In this document: positions 1 to 9,134 of the stretch, one piece after another
Layout: every line of letters begins with the position of its first letter
Position numbering within the stretch: position 1 is the first letter of the stretch
Source: an uncultured Flavobacteriales bacterium
Lineage (GTDB): Bacteria > Bacteroidota > Bacteroidia > Flavobacteriales_G > Salibacteraceae
NCBI GenBank assembly: GCA_937121175.1
Contig: CAKZKD010000003.1
Location: 372,001 to 436,000, forward strand
Length of the DNA: 64,000 nucleotides
Direction: 5' to 3'
Position numbers and translations under genes: made by a program
The notes under the pieces: model-generated
The model's input: the letters and a program-made list of their open reading frames with translations, nothing else
Databases searched by the model: none
Told to the model about the DNA's origin: nothing

Positions 1-666
1 CAAATCATCATTTTCAGGATGCTCGATGTGTATATAATCCCTTTTCATGCGAGCAGCCATTTCTTTGGTTAGTTTGGTTAAAGCTTGGTTTTCATCTTTC
101 TCGTAGATCTCGCGGTAGTCATTTAAACAAATAGGCTCGCCTACATTGGTCATTACTTCAGTTCTGAATTCACGGGGGTAAGTGTAGTTATTCATTACTG
201 GTAAAATTTGTAAATCAATATCCCAGCCATGTTTAGTTACAGCACCAAATGCCATACGTGCTGTTCCTTTTTTAAGGCCGCGCAATCGCTTTTTTTGAAC
301 ACAATCTGCCTCTGGGAAAATCAGTATGTTCTCATTATTTCCTAATAAATCATACGATTGTTCAAAACTGCTTTCGTTTCTTTTCACATTATCAATTCCA
401 TCTCGGATTCTGAACATTGGAATTTGTCCAAGGTTCCATAAAAACCATCGTTTGACAGGCGTATTAAAAATATCTCCTCGAACAATAAAATACATACGAC
501 TGAGGATTGTGGCCGCGTAAACAATAGGGTCGATAAATGCATTGTTATGATTACTAATGAAAATGGTTGGCTTTGATAAATCTACTTTGTTCTCCTTTAT
601 TATAAAGTGCTTGAAAAAAACACGGTAAAGAATAATACATAGAATCCAAACGGGACGATATAGCAT
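1..666 (-). CDS. Lysophospholipid acyltransferase family protein, 3' end cut off
   Basis: The first 222 residues are visible and the C-terminus lies outside the window. The protein begins MLYRPVWILC with a hydrophobic N-terminal segment. It then has the acyltransferase block NHNNAFIDP (His40, Asp46, HX5D spacing, as in the NHPNSLxD variants of the PlsC family) and FPEADC near residue 135, which matches the glycerophosphate-binding FPEG-type block. Known members transfer an acyl chain to a lysophospholipid at the inner membrane. The substrate cannot be told from this fragment. The ATG at 666 was chosen because it lies 23 bases behind a good promoter and opens straight into the conserved domain. 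Confidence 0.85.
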   Translation of the reverse strand, partial: MLYRPVWILCIILYRVFFKHFIIKENKVDLSKPTIFISNHNNAFIDPIVYAATILSRMYFIVRGDIFNTPVKRWFLWNLGQIPMFRIRDGIDNVKRNESSFEQSYDLLGNNENILIFPEADCVQKKRLRGLKKGTARMAFGAVTKHGWDIDLQILPVMNNYTYPREFRTEVMTNVGEPICLNDYREIYEKDENQALTKLTKEMAARMKRDYIHIEHPENDDL

Positions 667-688
667 AGAAACAGGTGTGAATGATAGA

Positions 689-720
689 CAAATGTAAAAT
701 ATTTGGTTTCGGATAATCAA
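689..720 (-). promoter_or_regulatory. Promoter of the acyltransferase gene
   Basis: Read on the minus strand, TTG at 720-718 is followed after 21 bases by TACATTTG (696-689). This fits the Bacteroidota primary sigma factor pattern of a -33 TTG or TTTG and a -7 TAnnTTTG. The start codon at 666 lies 22 bases downstream. Confidence 0.6.
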
Positions 721-738
721 TGCTGAAAATCGAATTCC

Positions 739-746
739 TACTTTTG
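739..746 (+). promoter_or_regulatory. -7 promoter box of the 7-TM protein operon
   Basis: TACTTTTG matches TAnnTTTG exactly. It ends four bases before the ATG at 751, so transcription would begin at or next to the start codon (leaderless), or else translation starts at the next Met, position 775. No good -33 box is visible at the usual distance. Confidence 0.45.
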
Positions 747-750
747 TGTA

Positions 751-1458
751 ATGGAAAAAATTGCAGTGGAGATAATGGGTTTGCATCTTTATGAGCCCGT
801 TACCTATCTTTCTGACCTTATTCTTGCTGGATTCTCCATTTTTTGGTTCACAAGACTTAGAAAGGAGGGTGATCAGGATACAATGAGTAATTCCTTCTCT
901 AGGTATTTTTTGTTTATGGGTATAGGTCCATTCATATCCGGTCATGCGCATCTTTTTGACCATTACATTCATCATAATTATTTCCATGTAATAGGGTGGA
1001 GCCTAGCAGCTTTTGGAACTTATAATTTTCAGAAAGGTTGTGCGATGGATTTTTCAGTAGATTTAAAGAATCGCATCAATTGGATTATTAAGGCGTTACT
1101 GGTGTCAAGTATTCTTTTCTATTTCGCCTATCAGTTTTTAGTAGATGTCGATACAGAAAAAACAACAGTAGGTGTACCCGGATTTATGGCTGTTAGTATT
1201 TTTACTGCAGTTGGTTATTTGGCCTTTTTAGTGCCTATGAATTATGTAAAATTCACGAAAGAAAAAGATGCTGGTTCAGGATTGATACTCTTGGGTATTG
1301 TTATGACAGCAGGTACATTGGTTTTGCATTCTAAAAAGTTTTCTCTAAGTCCGCATATTAATTACAATGTGTTGGCTCATATAGTTCTGATAATTTGCTA
1401 TTACATGTATTTTTTGGGGATGAGAAAAAAAATCAGAGGTTATGAAGAAACTGATTAA
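751..1458 (+). CDS. Seven-helix membrane protein of unknown function
   Basis: The 235-residue protein has about seven hydrophobic stretches (roughly residues 19-34, 50-66, 79-95, 110-128, 139-158, 170-188, 205-222) and a short charged C-terminus. Between helices 2 and 3 there is a His-rich patch (GHAHLFDHYIHHNYFH) that could bind a metal or haem; this is inference. I do not recognise the family with certainty. The stop overlaps the next gene, an M14 carboxypeptidase, by 17 bases, so the two are probably co-translated. Met9 (775) is an alternative start. Confidence 0.75.
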   Translation: MEKIAVEIMGLHLYEPVTYLSDLILAGFSIFWFTRLRKEGDQDTMSNSFSRYFLFMGIGPFISGHAHLFDHYIHHNYFHVIGWSLAAFGTYNFQKGCAMDFSVDLKNRINWIIKALLVSSILFYFAYQFLVDVDTEKTTVGVPGFMAVSIFTAVGYLAFLVPMNYVKFTKEKDAGSGLILLGIVMTAGTLVLHSKKFSLSPHINYNVLAHIVLIICYYMYFLGMRKKIRGYEETD

Positions 1459-2620
1459 CGAGGCTTCTGAGAACTATCGTGATTTTAAACACCCAAATAT
1501 TAATTCAAAAAAACTAACCTATACCGAGTTTGCACCCCAACTTGAAAAACTAAAAGCGCTTAATTTTTTAACCGTAAAACAAATCGGAGTTTCGATCGAA
1601 CGGCGTCCAATTCACTCCATTCGCTTCGGTAAAGGGCCTAAAAAAATCATATTATGGACGCAAATGCACGGCAACGAAGCCACTGCTACTCGTGCATTGT
1701 TTGATTTTTTTAGTTTGTTGCAATCATCTGGGTTCAGTGAATTGAGAAACCAGTTGTCCAATAAAATCGAGCTTATTGCAATACCGATGCTAAATCCTGA
1801 TGGGGCAGAACGCTATCAGCGCAGAACAGCCCTGGATATTGACCCAAACCGAGATGCTGTAAGACAACAGACACCTGAAATTCAGACACTATTTTCTATT
1901 ATCGAAGCAGAAAAACCCGACTGGTGTTTCAATATGCACGACCAACGAAACTTGTTTAACGTTTCAGGCGAAAATACACCTGCAACCATTTCTTTTCTTT
2001 CACCATCCACTAATGATAAAACTCATTTCACTACCAATCAAAAAGAAGCTATGCAATTAATTGATTGTTTGACAAGTGACTTTGCCAAAAAGGCTTCTGT
2101 TGGAATTGCGAGATTCACGCACGAATTTTACCCAACTGCTACTGGAGATAACATCCAAAAAATGGGTTTTCGAACGGTTTTGGTAGAGTCAGGAGGCTTT
2201 AGAGGCGATTCTAATAGAAATGTTTCGAGAGAAGTTTGTTTCAATGCAATTGTAAACGCATGTTATTTAATTGCCTCGGATTCTTGGAATAAAGGAGCAG
2301 TTGACAATTATTTAAAAATACCAGAAAACGATACGAAGCTTTTTGATGTGCTGGTGAAGAATGTGATGCTGAATAACTCCAAAAGAACATTAGTCGATAT
2401 CGGAGTTGAATATTCCGAAACCCTCAATTCCTCGGGTCAAGTTGTGGTAACGTCAATAATTAAGGATTTGGGAGACTTGTCGCATTACTTTGGTTATCAA
2501 GAGATTGATGCTAAAGGTGGTCAATTAACAACAACGATTTCATTAGGCCTAGAGGCAAATTTTGAAATAGAATTTGAAAATAAACCAACCATTTTGGTTC
2601 GAAATGGTTGTATGAAATGA
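1442..2620 (+). CDS. M14-family zinc carboxypeptidase
   Basis: Visible motifs are HGNE (His76, Glu79) and NMHD (His166), which fit the three zinc ligands of M14 peptidases. NPDG (118-121) and DPNRD (134-138) fit the substrate-binding Asn/Arg region, and ESGGFRGD (Glu249) fits the catalytic glutamate. At 392 residues it matches single-domain bacterial M14 proteins. No signal peptide is evident, so it is probably cytoplasmic. Family members remove C-terminal residues or cleave cell-wall peptides; the substrate is not predictable here. It overlaps the upstream membrane protein gene by 17 bases and the downstream DUF2452 gene by 4. Confidence 0.9.
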   Translation: MKKLINEASENYRDFKHPNINSKKLTYTEFAPQLEKLKALNFLTVKQIGVSIERRPIHSIRFGKGPKKIILWTQMHGNEATATRALFDFFSLLQSSGFSELRNQLSNKIELIAIPMLNPDGAERYQRRTALDIDPNRDAVRQQTPEIQTLFSIIEAEKPDWCFNMHDQRNLFNVSGENTPATISFLSPSTNDKTHFTTNQKEAMQLIDCLTSDFAKKASVGIARFTHEFYPTATGDNIQKMGFRTVLVESGGFRGDSNRNVSREVCFNAIVNACYLIASDSWNKGAVDNYLKIPENDTKLFDVLVKNVMLNNSKRTLVDIGVEYSETLNSSGQVVVTSIIKDLGDLSHYFGYQEIDAKGGQLTTTISLGLEANFEIEFENKPTILVRNGCMK

Positions 2621-3072
2621 TGATGGACAACAAGGAATTTATTAATCCGATTGACGAAGATAACATAACTGAAAACCCTAAAGGGTTGGAGTATCCTCAC
2701 CATAGAGGAAGTCAACTGGTAAAACCAGAAGATACAGGAAAAGTAAAGGGAAGGGCGTTGGCTGCTATGGAACAGCAAACCAATCGTCAAATGGATCAAA
2801 TTCAAGAGCAGATTGAGTTGCTTGCCAAACAAGCGAATAAACTAAAAAGTAGGGTTGAAATCAGCGAAACTATCTATACCGCAAAAATGAATTTTGAGCC
2901 TCTTGTCGGACACGATTATTTTTTATACGAGACCGACGACCACCATTTTTTACTTTCTCTTTTATCACCAGCAGAATGGGGGAGGACACTACCGCACTTG
3001 TACAAAGCAAAAGTTTCATTATTGGCAGACCATACATGGGACGTGCTGGATTTAAACGAAGACAATAATTAA
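2617..3072 (+). CDS. DUF2452 domain protein
   Basis: The sequence NPKGLEYPHHRGSQLVKPED near the N-terminus, a central coiled-coil-like stretch (about residues 45-80) and a C-terminal WDVLDL are characteristic of the DUF2452 family, which is common in Bacteroidota and has no established function. The ATG at 2617 forms an ATGA overlap with the upstream stop. ATG codons at 2608, 2620 and 2623 are in the same frame and also possible. The protein is soluble and cytoplasmic, about 151 residues, and translationally coupled to the carboxypeptidase. Confidence 0.85.
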   Translation: MMMDNKEFINPIDEDNITENPKGLEYPHHRGSQLVKPEDTGKVKGRALAAMEQQTNRQMDQIQEQIELLAKQANKLKSRVEISETIYTAKMNFEPLVGHDYFLYETDDHHFLLSLLSPAEWGRTLPHLYKAKVSLLADHTWDVLDLNEDNN

Positions 3073-3136
3073 GACAAGACGCACATCAAGAAAGGATTGT
3101 AATGCCCAGATAAAATGGGGGATTGTAATTTATTGT

Positions 3137-5071
3137 ATGCTCTGTGTCCCTCTAGGATTCTCTCAAACACCAAATCTGAGAATTACTGAGGAAGTAGCCA
3201 AATTTGAGGCAGCCGCGTTCAAGCGAAGTTTGAAAGGAACTACCATTAATCGGTCTTATCGAGGCTTTTTTGATGTAACCAAACAGTCTATTGACATAAA
3301 GGTCAATCCAGGTATTCGCTTTATTGAAGGCGCAGTGACAACCACTTTTACAATTATTGAAGGTGGCTACAATGAAATAGAACTGAATTGTAGTGATTCC
3401 TTAAAGGTAAGCTCGGTTCTACTAGACGGAAATTCGGCTGAATATTCTGCAGGAAGGGATTTTTTGGTCATTAAAAGTTCAAATGAATTAGTACCAGAAA
3501 CGAACCATGTACTACAAATTACTTACAGCGGTATTCCTCCAGCTACTCGAGCTTTTGAGACCGATACCAACAATTATGGCGATACAGTTATGTGGACTTT
3601 GTCAGAGCCTTATGGCGCAAAAGATTGGTGGCCGTGCAAGCAAGATTTAGCCGATAAGTTTGACCAATTAGATATGCGGGTAACTGTACCGAAAAAGTAC
3701 AAAGTTGCGGCAAACGGCTTATTGCAGTCCATTACTCCTATAGGTCTAAATGATTTGCAATATCATTGGAAACACAACTACCCAATTGTTACCTATTTGG
3801 TTGCCTTTGCGGTTGCTGATTACGTCGTTATGACTGAAACTCTGGACCTCAAGGAGGGGGAGTTGGAGTTTGTGAATTATGTATATCCGCAAGATAGCGC
3901 AACTGCCGCGGAGGATTTAAGGGAATTTAAAAATACTATGGACTTGTTCGAAGATTTGCTTGGCCCTTACCCATTTAGAAAAGAACATTACGGACATGCA
4001 CAATTTGGTTGGGGAGGAGGCATGGAACATCAAACCATGAGTTTTATGGCAAACTTTAACCATGGTCTTGTTGCTCACGAATTGGCTCATCAATGGTTTG
4101 GGGACATGGTTACTTGTGGAAGTTGGGCGGATTTGTGGTTGAACGAAAGTTTTGCAACCTATTGTGATGGCCTTACCTATGATTTTTTATTCGATGAAAA
4201 CGTTTGGGAAAACTGGAAAACCATCAGCCTTGATGCGATTACTCGTAATCCATCTGGGAGTGTAAATATTCCAGACACTAGTGACGTTGGGCGTATGTTT
4301 AGTTCACGATTAACGTATCGAAAAGGCTCTTATATTTTGCACATGTTGCGCTACAAAATGGGGGATGAGGCTTTTTTTAAAGCCATCCGAGATTATATAG
4401 AAGACACAAGGCATAAGTATGGTTTTGCAACTACTGAAAATCTAATCTGGCACCTTAAAGCAAATGGTGGTTATAAAATTGACGAATTTTTTAACGATTG
4501 GTTTTATTCGCAAGGGTTTCCAATTTATCAATTGGAATGGTATCAAACCGAACAAAACAAATTGCATTTAGTGTTGAGTCAAGAGCAGAGCTACATTTGG
4601 GAAGGAACTTTCTTTGATATGGAAGTTCCTGTTCGAGTGATTGATGATGTTGAAGATTCAACCCTTGTATTTGATCATTACAAAAACAATCAAGAAATGA
4701 TTATCGATTGGCCATCAGACCGACCTGTAAGGTTAGTTTATCTGGATCAAGATAGTTGGGTTTTAAAGGGGCCAGACAGTAAGGTGATAAAATCGGACTA
4801 TAAAGCGGAAAGCGTTGAGTATAAAATTGTTCCGAACCCAGTTCAGCATGAGTTGAACCTTCAATTTTCGAACAGAATGTTGCCGAACATTGAAGTGCAA
4901 ATATTTGATATTATGGGTAAGTTGATGTATCATCATGATTATACCACTGGTTTGGCTGATAGAGAGCTAAAAATAGATACTGAGTTTTTGAATAACGGAG
5001 CATATACCCTTCAACTAAGGGATTACTGGGGAGCAAAAAGCCTGAAGTTTATTAAGGCTGGCAAGAACTAG
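3137..5071 (+). CDS. Secreted M1-family aminopeptidase with type IX sorting domain
   Basis: The M1 peptidase core is clear: GGMEH at 294-298 (the GxMEN exopeptidase motif with His for Asn), then HELAHQW at 314-320 and Glu337 in NES, giving the HEXXH-X18-E zinc site. Residues from about 560 to 644 form a Por-type C-terminal domain (VPNPVQHEL, FDIMGKLMYH), which marks export by the type IX system. The ATG at 3137 leaves only a truncated signal peptide (MLCVPLGFSQ). Upstream in-frame codons encode a Lys/Arg-rich stretch plus IKWGIVIYC, which would complete a signal peptide, but no ATG, GTG or TTG is in frame there. The true start is therefore unresolved. Confidence 0.9.
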   Translation: MLCVPLGFSQTPNLRITEEVAKFEAAAFKRSLKGTTINRSYRGFFDVTKQSIDIKVNPGIRFIEGAVTTTFTIIEGGYNEIELNCSDSLKVSSVLLDGNSAEYSAGRDFLVIKSSNELVPETNHVLQITYSGIPPATRAFETDTNNYGDTVMWTLSEPYGAKDWWPCKQDLADKFDQLDMRVTVPKKYKVAANGLLQSITPIGLNDLQYHWKHNYPIVTYLVAFAVADYVVMTETLDLKEGELEFVNYVYPQDSATAAEDLREFKNTMDLFEDLLGPYPFRKEHYGHAQFGWGGGMEHQTMSFMANFNHGLVAHELAHQWFGDMVTCGSWADLWLNESFATYCDGLTYDFLFDENVWENWKTISLDAITRNPSGSVNIPDTSDVGRMFSSRLTYRKGSYILHMLRYKMGDEAFFKAIRDYIEDTRHKYGFATTENLIWHLKANGGYKIDEFFNDWFYSQGFPIYQLEWYQTEQNKLHLVLSQEQSYIWEGTFFDMEVPVRVIDDVEDSTLVFDHYKNNQEMIIDWPSDRPVRLVYLDQDSWVLKGPDSKVIKSDYKAESVEYKIVPNPVQHELNLQFSNRMLPNIEVQIFDIMGKLMYHHDYTTGLADRELKIDTEFLNNGAYTLQLRDYWGAKSLKFIKAGKN

Positions 5072-6024
5072 TCTTTCTGCTTGGTAGCGCGCTCCAGTCG
5101 GTCGTTAATAGATTTTCCAAGGCCGTAATCAGGGAATTTTTCAGCTACAATACAATCTAAATTCAATTTATCTAGTTGGTGCAATGATTCGTACAACTTG
5201 CTTGCCGCTTCTTTTAAATTGCCAGTTTCTGAAAGTGTGATTTGAGTTTGAATATTCTGATGCGCCTCAGAACTTTCAAACAGAATTATACCTATTCTTC
5301 CAGCTTTAGTTTTAATGTATTCCGAAACATTATCTACCAAATAGGTTCTTGTTGAAGGCGCGTAATGCCGAGAAAGCATTCCAGGGGCATCGGGAGCTTT
5401 TTCCTTTTTGTTTGCAATTTCAATTGAACCAACTTCAGCTTCAATCTCTTCAATAGATATAGAGCCCAATCTGTATAATACGGGTTCGTCTCCGTTAAAT
5501 CCGATAATGGTAGATTCTAGACCATTTTCACAAGATCCGCCATCCAGCACTATAGAAAGCTGGTCGCCAAAATAATTATGAACGTGTTCTGCTCGTGTGG
5601 GGCTAATGCTTCCAAAAGGGTTTGCGCTTGGTGCAGCTAAAGGAAACTCTAAACCTTCCAATAATTTAAGTGCCACAGGGTGCTTGGGTACTCGAATGGC
5701 AACAGTGTCTTTTCCGGCAGTAATTAAATCCGGGACATTATTTTTTTTCTTTAATACCAACGTAAGTGAACCCGGCCAAAACTTCTTGGCTAAAATTTGG
5801 GCTTTGGATGGCGTATAATCAACGAATTTATCAAGTTCAGTAATCGAGTGCGTGTGAACAATAAGGGGATTAAATAAAGGTCTCTTTTTGAGTTCGAAGA
5901 TTTTTTTAATGGCGTTTTCATCGTAAATATTTCCAGCAAGACCATACACGGTTTCGGTCGGAATTGAAACAATATCTCCCCGAACTAAACATTGCACTGC
6001 TTCATTAATATCCGTCGAAATCAT
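5068..6024 (-). CDS. tsaC: L-threonylcarbamoyladenylate synthase, Sua5 type
   Basis: An N-terminal YrdC domain (about residues 5-185; PTETVYGLAG, KKRPLFNPL, KFWPGSLTL, SANPFG) is followed by a Sua5 C-terminal domain (about 205-318; PGMLSRHYAP). The family makes threonylcarbamoyl-AMP from threonine, bicarbonate and ATP for the t6A37 modification of ANN-decoding tRNAs. At 318 residues it is the long Sua5 form, not the short TsaC. The ATG at 6024 forms an ATGA overlap with the upstream glycosyltransferase stop. Its 3' end overlaps the convergent aminopeptidase gene by 4 bases. Confidence 0.95.
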   Translation of the reverse strand: MISTDINEAVQCLVRGDIVSIPTETVYGLAGNIYDENAIKKIFELKKRPLFNPLIVHTHSITELDKFVDYTPSKAQILAKKFWPGSLTLVLKKKNNVPDLITAGKDTVAIRVPKHPVALKLLEGLEFPLAAPSANPFGSISPTRAEHVHNYFGDQLSIVLDGGSCENGLESTIIGFNGDEPVLYRLGSISIEEIEAEVGSIEIANKKEKAPDAPGMLSRHYAPSTRTYLVDNVSEYIKTKAGRIGIILFESSEAHQNIQTQITLSETGNLKEAASKLYESLHQLDKLNLDCIVAEKFPDYGLGKSINDRLERATKQKD

Positions 6025-7463
6025 GATTGATTACCCTTTTTACGTTGAACCAATTTAAAACGATTAAGCGAAAGGTCAATAAATTCGTATCCTTCAGGAG
6101 TTTTTTCGGATTGTTCGAGTAGTACCAATTCAAGCATTTTTCCGGATCTATCTAAATTGATAAGGTACCTGCGTTGCAAGTAACCCATTAAGCCCCAATT
6201 TTGAACATTTACCCTTCCAATTGTTATTGTTGATGATGCGCCAAGATGCTTACCCAATATATCCACATCGCGAATCATTTCAGCATTTCGTGAGAAATTT
6301 CCAAAGGTTAAGAAACAATACACTGCAATTGCCGGAATAGTAACAAAAGCATGGTATTTAAAAATGTTGAACATGATGGTATTGGGGTTGAGACGCTCCA
6401 AAAGTTTTACTACAGCTGGTGCAACCAGAAAAGCGATTGAAAGCGCAAAATAGGGCAGAGAAGGGACAATGTAAAAGCTTAATTGCTTAGGGCTGACCAT
6501 AATGGGAACTGAAGCGCTTAAAGCGACAAGTAGAAAAAACAACGCATTTTGTTTTGCGCGAGCGTTTCTAAAAACTAGAATTAGTTTTTTCTTGTAAGCT
6601 ATGGCGCTTACTACAAGTGCCAACAATGCCGGTGCGATAATCTCTTGGAACATTACACCAACAATAAACCAGCGTGAACCCGGAATTCTTTTACCGCTTA
6701 AACTTCCCATTACTTGTGAGTTGAAATAGGCGGTTAGGTTTTCAAGCGCATCTGGAATAAAAACAAACAAAGCCACAAAAGCTCCTACTGTAAGTACAAT
6801 GAACGCTATCGAATTAATTGTTGCATGCAAAAAATGATACTGCTTTTTGAAAACTATGTAGTAAAGACCAAAAAAGGCTAGAGGATAAAGTCCCGGAAAT
6901 CCTTTGGTTAAAAAACTGCACAACAATAATAGACTGCTGATAATAATCGACATTAGACGTTTCGTTTTGCTTGAGTGTACAGAAACTAACAGAGTCAGAA
7001 ATGCCAAAATCGAAAAAAGACCCATGGTGTTTTCTAACATATTATTTTGATAGGACCAAAATCCTTTAGGAATGATTATCCACAGTAAAACCGGTAGCCA
7101 CGCAAGTTTTCTTACGTTTGAATTCCAAGAGGATTGAAGCCAAAGAAGCACAATACATATAGCAGTGAATAGGGCAGTTAGTCCTGAATAAATTTTTTCG
7201 ATATAAAACGCAGACCCAAAAGCGTCTATGAACCAGCTTTGAAGAATAAACCCAAAAGGCGGATGTTCATTAAATATGGGGGCTATGGTTTTTGTGAATT
7301 CAGGATACCAATAACTCCCGTTACCCACACTCAGGTTGTTGGCTATTGAAGCATAGATTAACCCATCCATGAATATTCCATCTTGGAACATAGTAGGTAG
7401 CACTAAAGCTGAAAATACCGAAGTAGTGAACAACCAAAACGCTATGTTAACCGATTTGTTCAT
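6021..7463 (-). CDS. Membrane glycosyltransferase of the GT39/ArnT-like superfamily
   Basis: A polytopic protein of about 480 residues with some ten hydrophobic helices. The first periplasmic loop has FMDGLIYASIA with an acidic residue and, further on, NEHPPFGF, as in ArnT and other GT-C enzymes that use polyprenyl-phosphate sugars. Such enzymes add a sugar to lipid or protein on the outer face of the inner membrane; the acceptor is unknown. The start at 7463 was chosen because it makes an ATGA overlap with the aroE stop (an ATG at 7481 is the alternative). The upstream popT gene, a carrier-lipid recycling candidate, fits a glycan role. Confidence 0.8.
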   Translation of the reverse strand: MNKSVNIAFWLFTTSVFSALVLPTMFQDGIFMDGLIYASIANNLSVGNGSYWYPEFTKTIAPIFNEHPPFGFILQSWFIDAFGSAFYIEKIYSGLTALFTAICIVLLWLQSSWNSNVRKLAWLPVLLWIIIPKGFWSYQNNMLENTMGLFSILAFLTLLVSVHSSKTKRLMSIIISSLLLLCSFLTKGFPGLYPLAFFGLYYIVFKKQYHFLHATINSIAFIVLTVGAFVALFVFIPDALENLTAYFNSQVMGSLSGKRIPGSRWFIVGVMFQEIIAPALLALVVSAIAYKKKLILVFRNARAKQNALFFLLVALSASVPIMVSPKQLSFYIVPSLPYFALSIAFLVAPAVVKLLERLNPNTIMFNIFKYHAFVTIPAIAVYCFLTFGNFSRNAEMIRDVDILGKHLGASSTITIGRVNVQNWGLMGYLQRRYLINLDRSGKMLELVLLEQSEKTPEGYEFIDLSLNRFKLVQRKKGNQS

Positions 7464-8203
7464 GTACTTTCTTTTTGCCAAATTTCCCAGCCTTTTTCTG
7501 CTTGAATAGAAAGCATTTCTAGTCCGTTTTTAATTGTAGCACTTGCTAACTCAAACTTTCTTAAAAACTGCGTCTTCTCTGGGTTGTAGATTAAATCGTA
7601 AGCAATATGCTGATTAGTTATACCTAGATAAGGAATGAACGGAAACTCATTCCCATTTGGACTCATTCCAATTGGAGTTGTATTAATTATGAGTTTGTGG
7701 TTTTTTATTTCTTGTTCAGTGAGTTCTTCGTAGGTGATATCGCCTCTTTCCCTGCTCACCAGCTTATGCGGAATGTTGAGCTGCATTAGTGCGTAACATA
7801 TTGCTTTCGAGGCTCCACCAGTTCCTAAAACAAGTGCCTTGAATTCTAGGTTCGGTTTTAATAAGGGTTCCAAAGAATTCTTAAAACCTATCCAATCTGT
7901 ATTGTGTCCAATTAGTTTTACTTCGTTGGATCTTTGAATTAAAATACAGTTAACTGCTCCAATTTTTTTTGCGTTATTCGATACTGAATCCAAAAGTGGA
8001 ATCACATCTTCTTTGAACGGAATAGTTACATTAAGTCCTGCGAGCGTTGAGTCGGTTTTTACTAACTCAATTAATTCTTCCACCGTGTTTAGCTCAAAAT
8101 TAGAGTAGGTGTGTTCTAGGTTTGAATTTTGAAATTTTTTTTCAAAGTATGGCTTTGAAAATGAGTGACTTAGTGTTTTTCCTATAAGTCCGAAGGTTGC
8201 CAA
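7460..8203 (-). CDS. aroE: Shikimate dehydrogenase
   Basis: The family NADPH-dependently reduces 3-dehydroshikimate to shikimate in aromatic amino acid biosynthesis. The substrate-binding block LSHSFSK (11-17), catalytic Lys64 in NVTIPFKED, Asp103 in NTDW, the Rossmann loop LGTGGASKA (126-134) and NTTPIGMSP are all present. At 247 residues it is slightly shorter than E. coli AroE, as is common in this phylum. It lies one base after popT and overlaps the next gene, so it is mid-operon. Confidence 0.95.
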   Translation of the reverse strand: MATFGLIGKTLSHSFSKPYFEKKFQNSNLEHTYSNFELNTVEELIELVKTDSTLAGLNVTIPFKEDVIPLLDSVSNNAKKIGAVNCILIQRSNEVKLIGHNTDWIGFKNSLEPLLKPNLEFKALVLGTGGASKAICYALMQLNIPHKLVSRERGDITYEELTEQEIKNHKLIINTTPIGMSPNGNEFPFIPYLGITNQHIAYDLIYNPEKTQFLRKFELASATIKNGLEMLSIQAEKGWEIWQKEST

Positions 8204-8204
8204 A

Positions 8205-9131
8205 TTAAGCTTCTTTTTTTGGCGAAAACATGTCCATTATAACAATTAAAGCAAATCCAACAGCCATCATGATTAGGGCGGCAAAAATCATAGGTTCAGC
8301 TTCGGTGTAATTTTTTGGTAAAACACTCATTTGGGTTACAGGTACAATTTCTCCGTGAGAGTTAATGCGTGTTGTAAGTGTTTCTTTCCAAGGCCACACT
8401 TTGTTTAAAGAGCCAATCATAAAGCCAGTAAGTATGGCAATAGTCATGTTTTGAAACTTTTTGAACATGTAACTGAGCACGTGCGAAAATGAGATTAACC
8501 CCAGCAAGCAGCCTACCATGAAAGTGATAATAATACTGATATTTAAATCACTCAATGCACCAACAATATATGCGTATTTACCAAGAAGCAGAAGAATGAA
8601 AGCGCCTGATATACCGGGTAAAATCATGGCGCAAATTGCCAACATTCCACATAAAAAAATAAACCATAAATCTGTAGGGGTTTGGGCAGGCGTTGCCACA
8701 GTAATGTAGTATGCAATCGCACTACCAATGATAATACCACCAATAGATTTTAGGTTCCATTGCGTAATGCTTTTTGAAATAACATAGGCCGAAGCTATTA
8801 TTAATCCAAAGAAGAAACTCCAAACCATTATTGGATGCTCAGCCAGTAAATACTTAATCACCTTAGATAAAGACACTACAGAAATGCCTATTCCGATGAA
8901 TAAAGCCACTAGGAAGTTTCCGTTAACCTTTTGCCACGTTTTTGGAATGCCTTCGGAGAATAGCATCTTAATGGTACTTGGGTCAATTGATTTCAGAGAA
9001 TTGATTAATTCTTCGTAAATACCTGTAATAAAAGCAATAGTGCCTCCAGAAACTCCAGGAACTACATCAGCAGCTCCCATGCCCATGCCTTTTGCTGTAA
9101 TTAGCAAATAGTCTTTAAGTGTTCTTTTCAT
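8205..9131 (-). CDS. popT: DUF368 / PopT-family polyprenyl-phosphate translocase candidate
   Basis: The polytopic 308-residue protein carries the two DUF368 signature repeats, VVPGVSGGTIAFITGIY (residues 23-39) and MILPGISGAFILLLLGKY (169-186). These are an internal duplication. Family members (PopT) have been implicated in flipping undecaprenyl phosphate back across the membrane for reuse in cell-wall and glycan synthesis. Assigning that activity here is by family only. It sits 3 bases after the rhodanese gene and 1 base before aroE. It shares the operon with a membrane glycosyltransferase expected to use lipid-linked sugars. Confidence 0.85.
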   Translation of the reverse strand: MKRTLKDYLLITAKGMGMGAADVVPGVSGGTIAFITGIYEELINSLKSIDPSTIKMLFSEGIPKTWQKVNGNFLVALFIGIGISVVSLSKVIKYLLAEHPIMVWSFFFGLIIASAYVISKSITQWNLKSIGGIIIGSAIAYYITVATPAQTPTDLWFIFLCGMLAICAMILPGISGAFILLLLGKYAYIVGALSDLNISIIITFMVGCLLGLISFSHVLSYMFKKFQNMTIAILTGFMIGSLNKVWPWKETLTTRINSHGEIVPVTQMSVLPKNYTEAEPMIFAALIMMAVGFALIVIMDMFSPKKEA

Positions 9132-9134
9132 GTT

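Noticed and set aside
326-520. 64-codon plus-strand ORF
   Set aside because: Antisense to the acyltransferase, which has clear motifs in its own frame.
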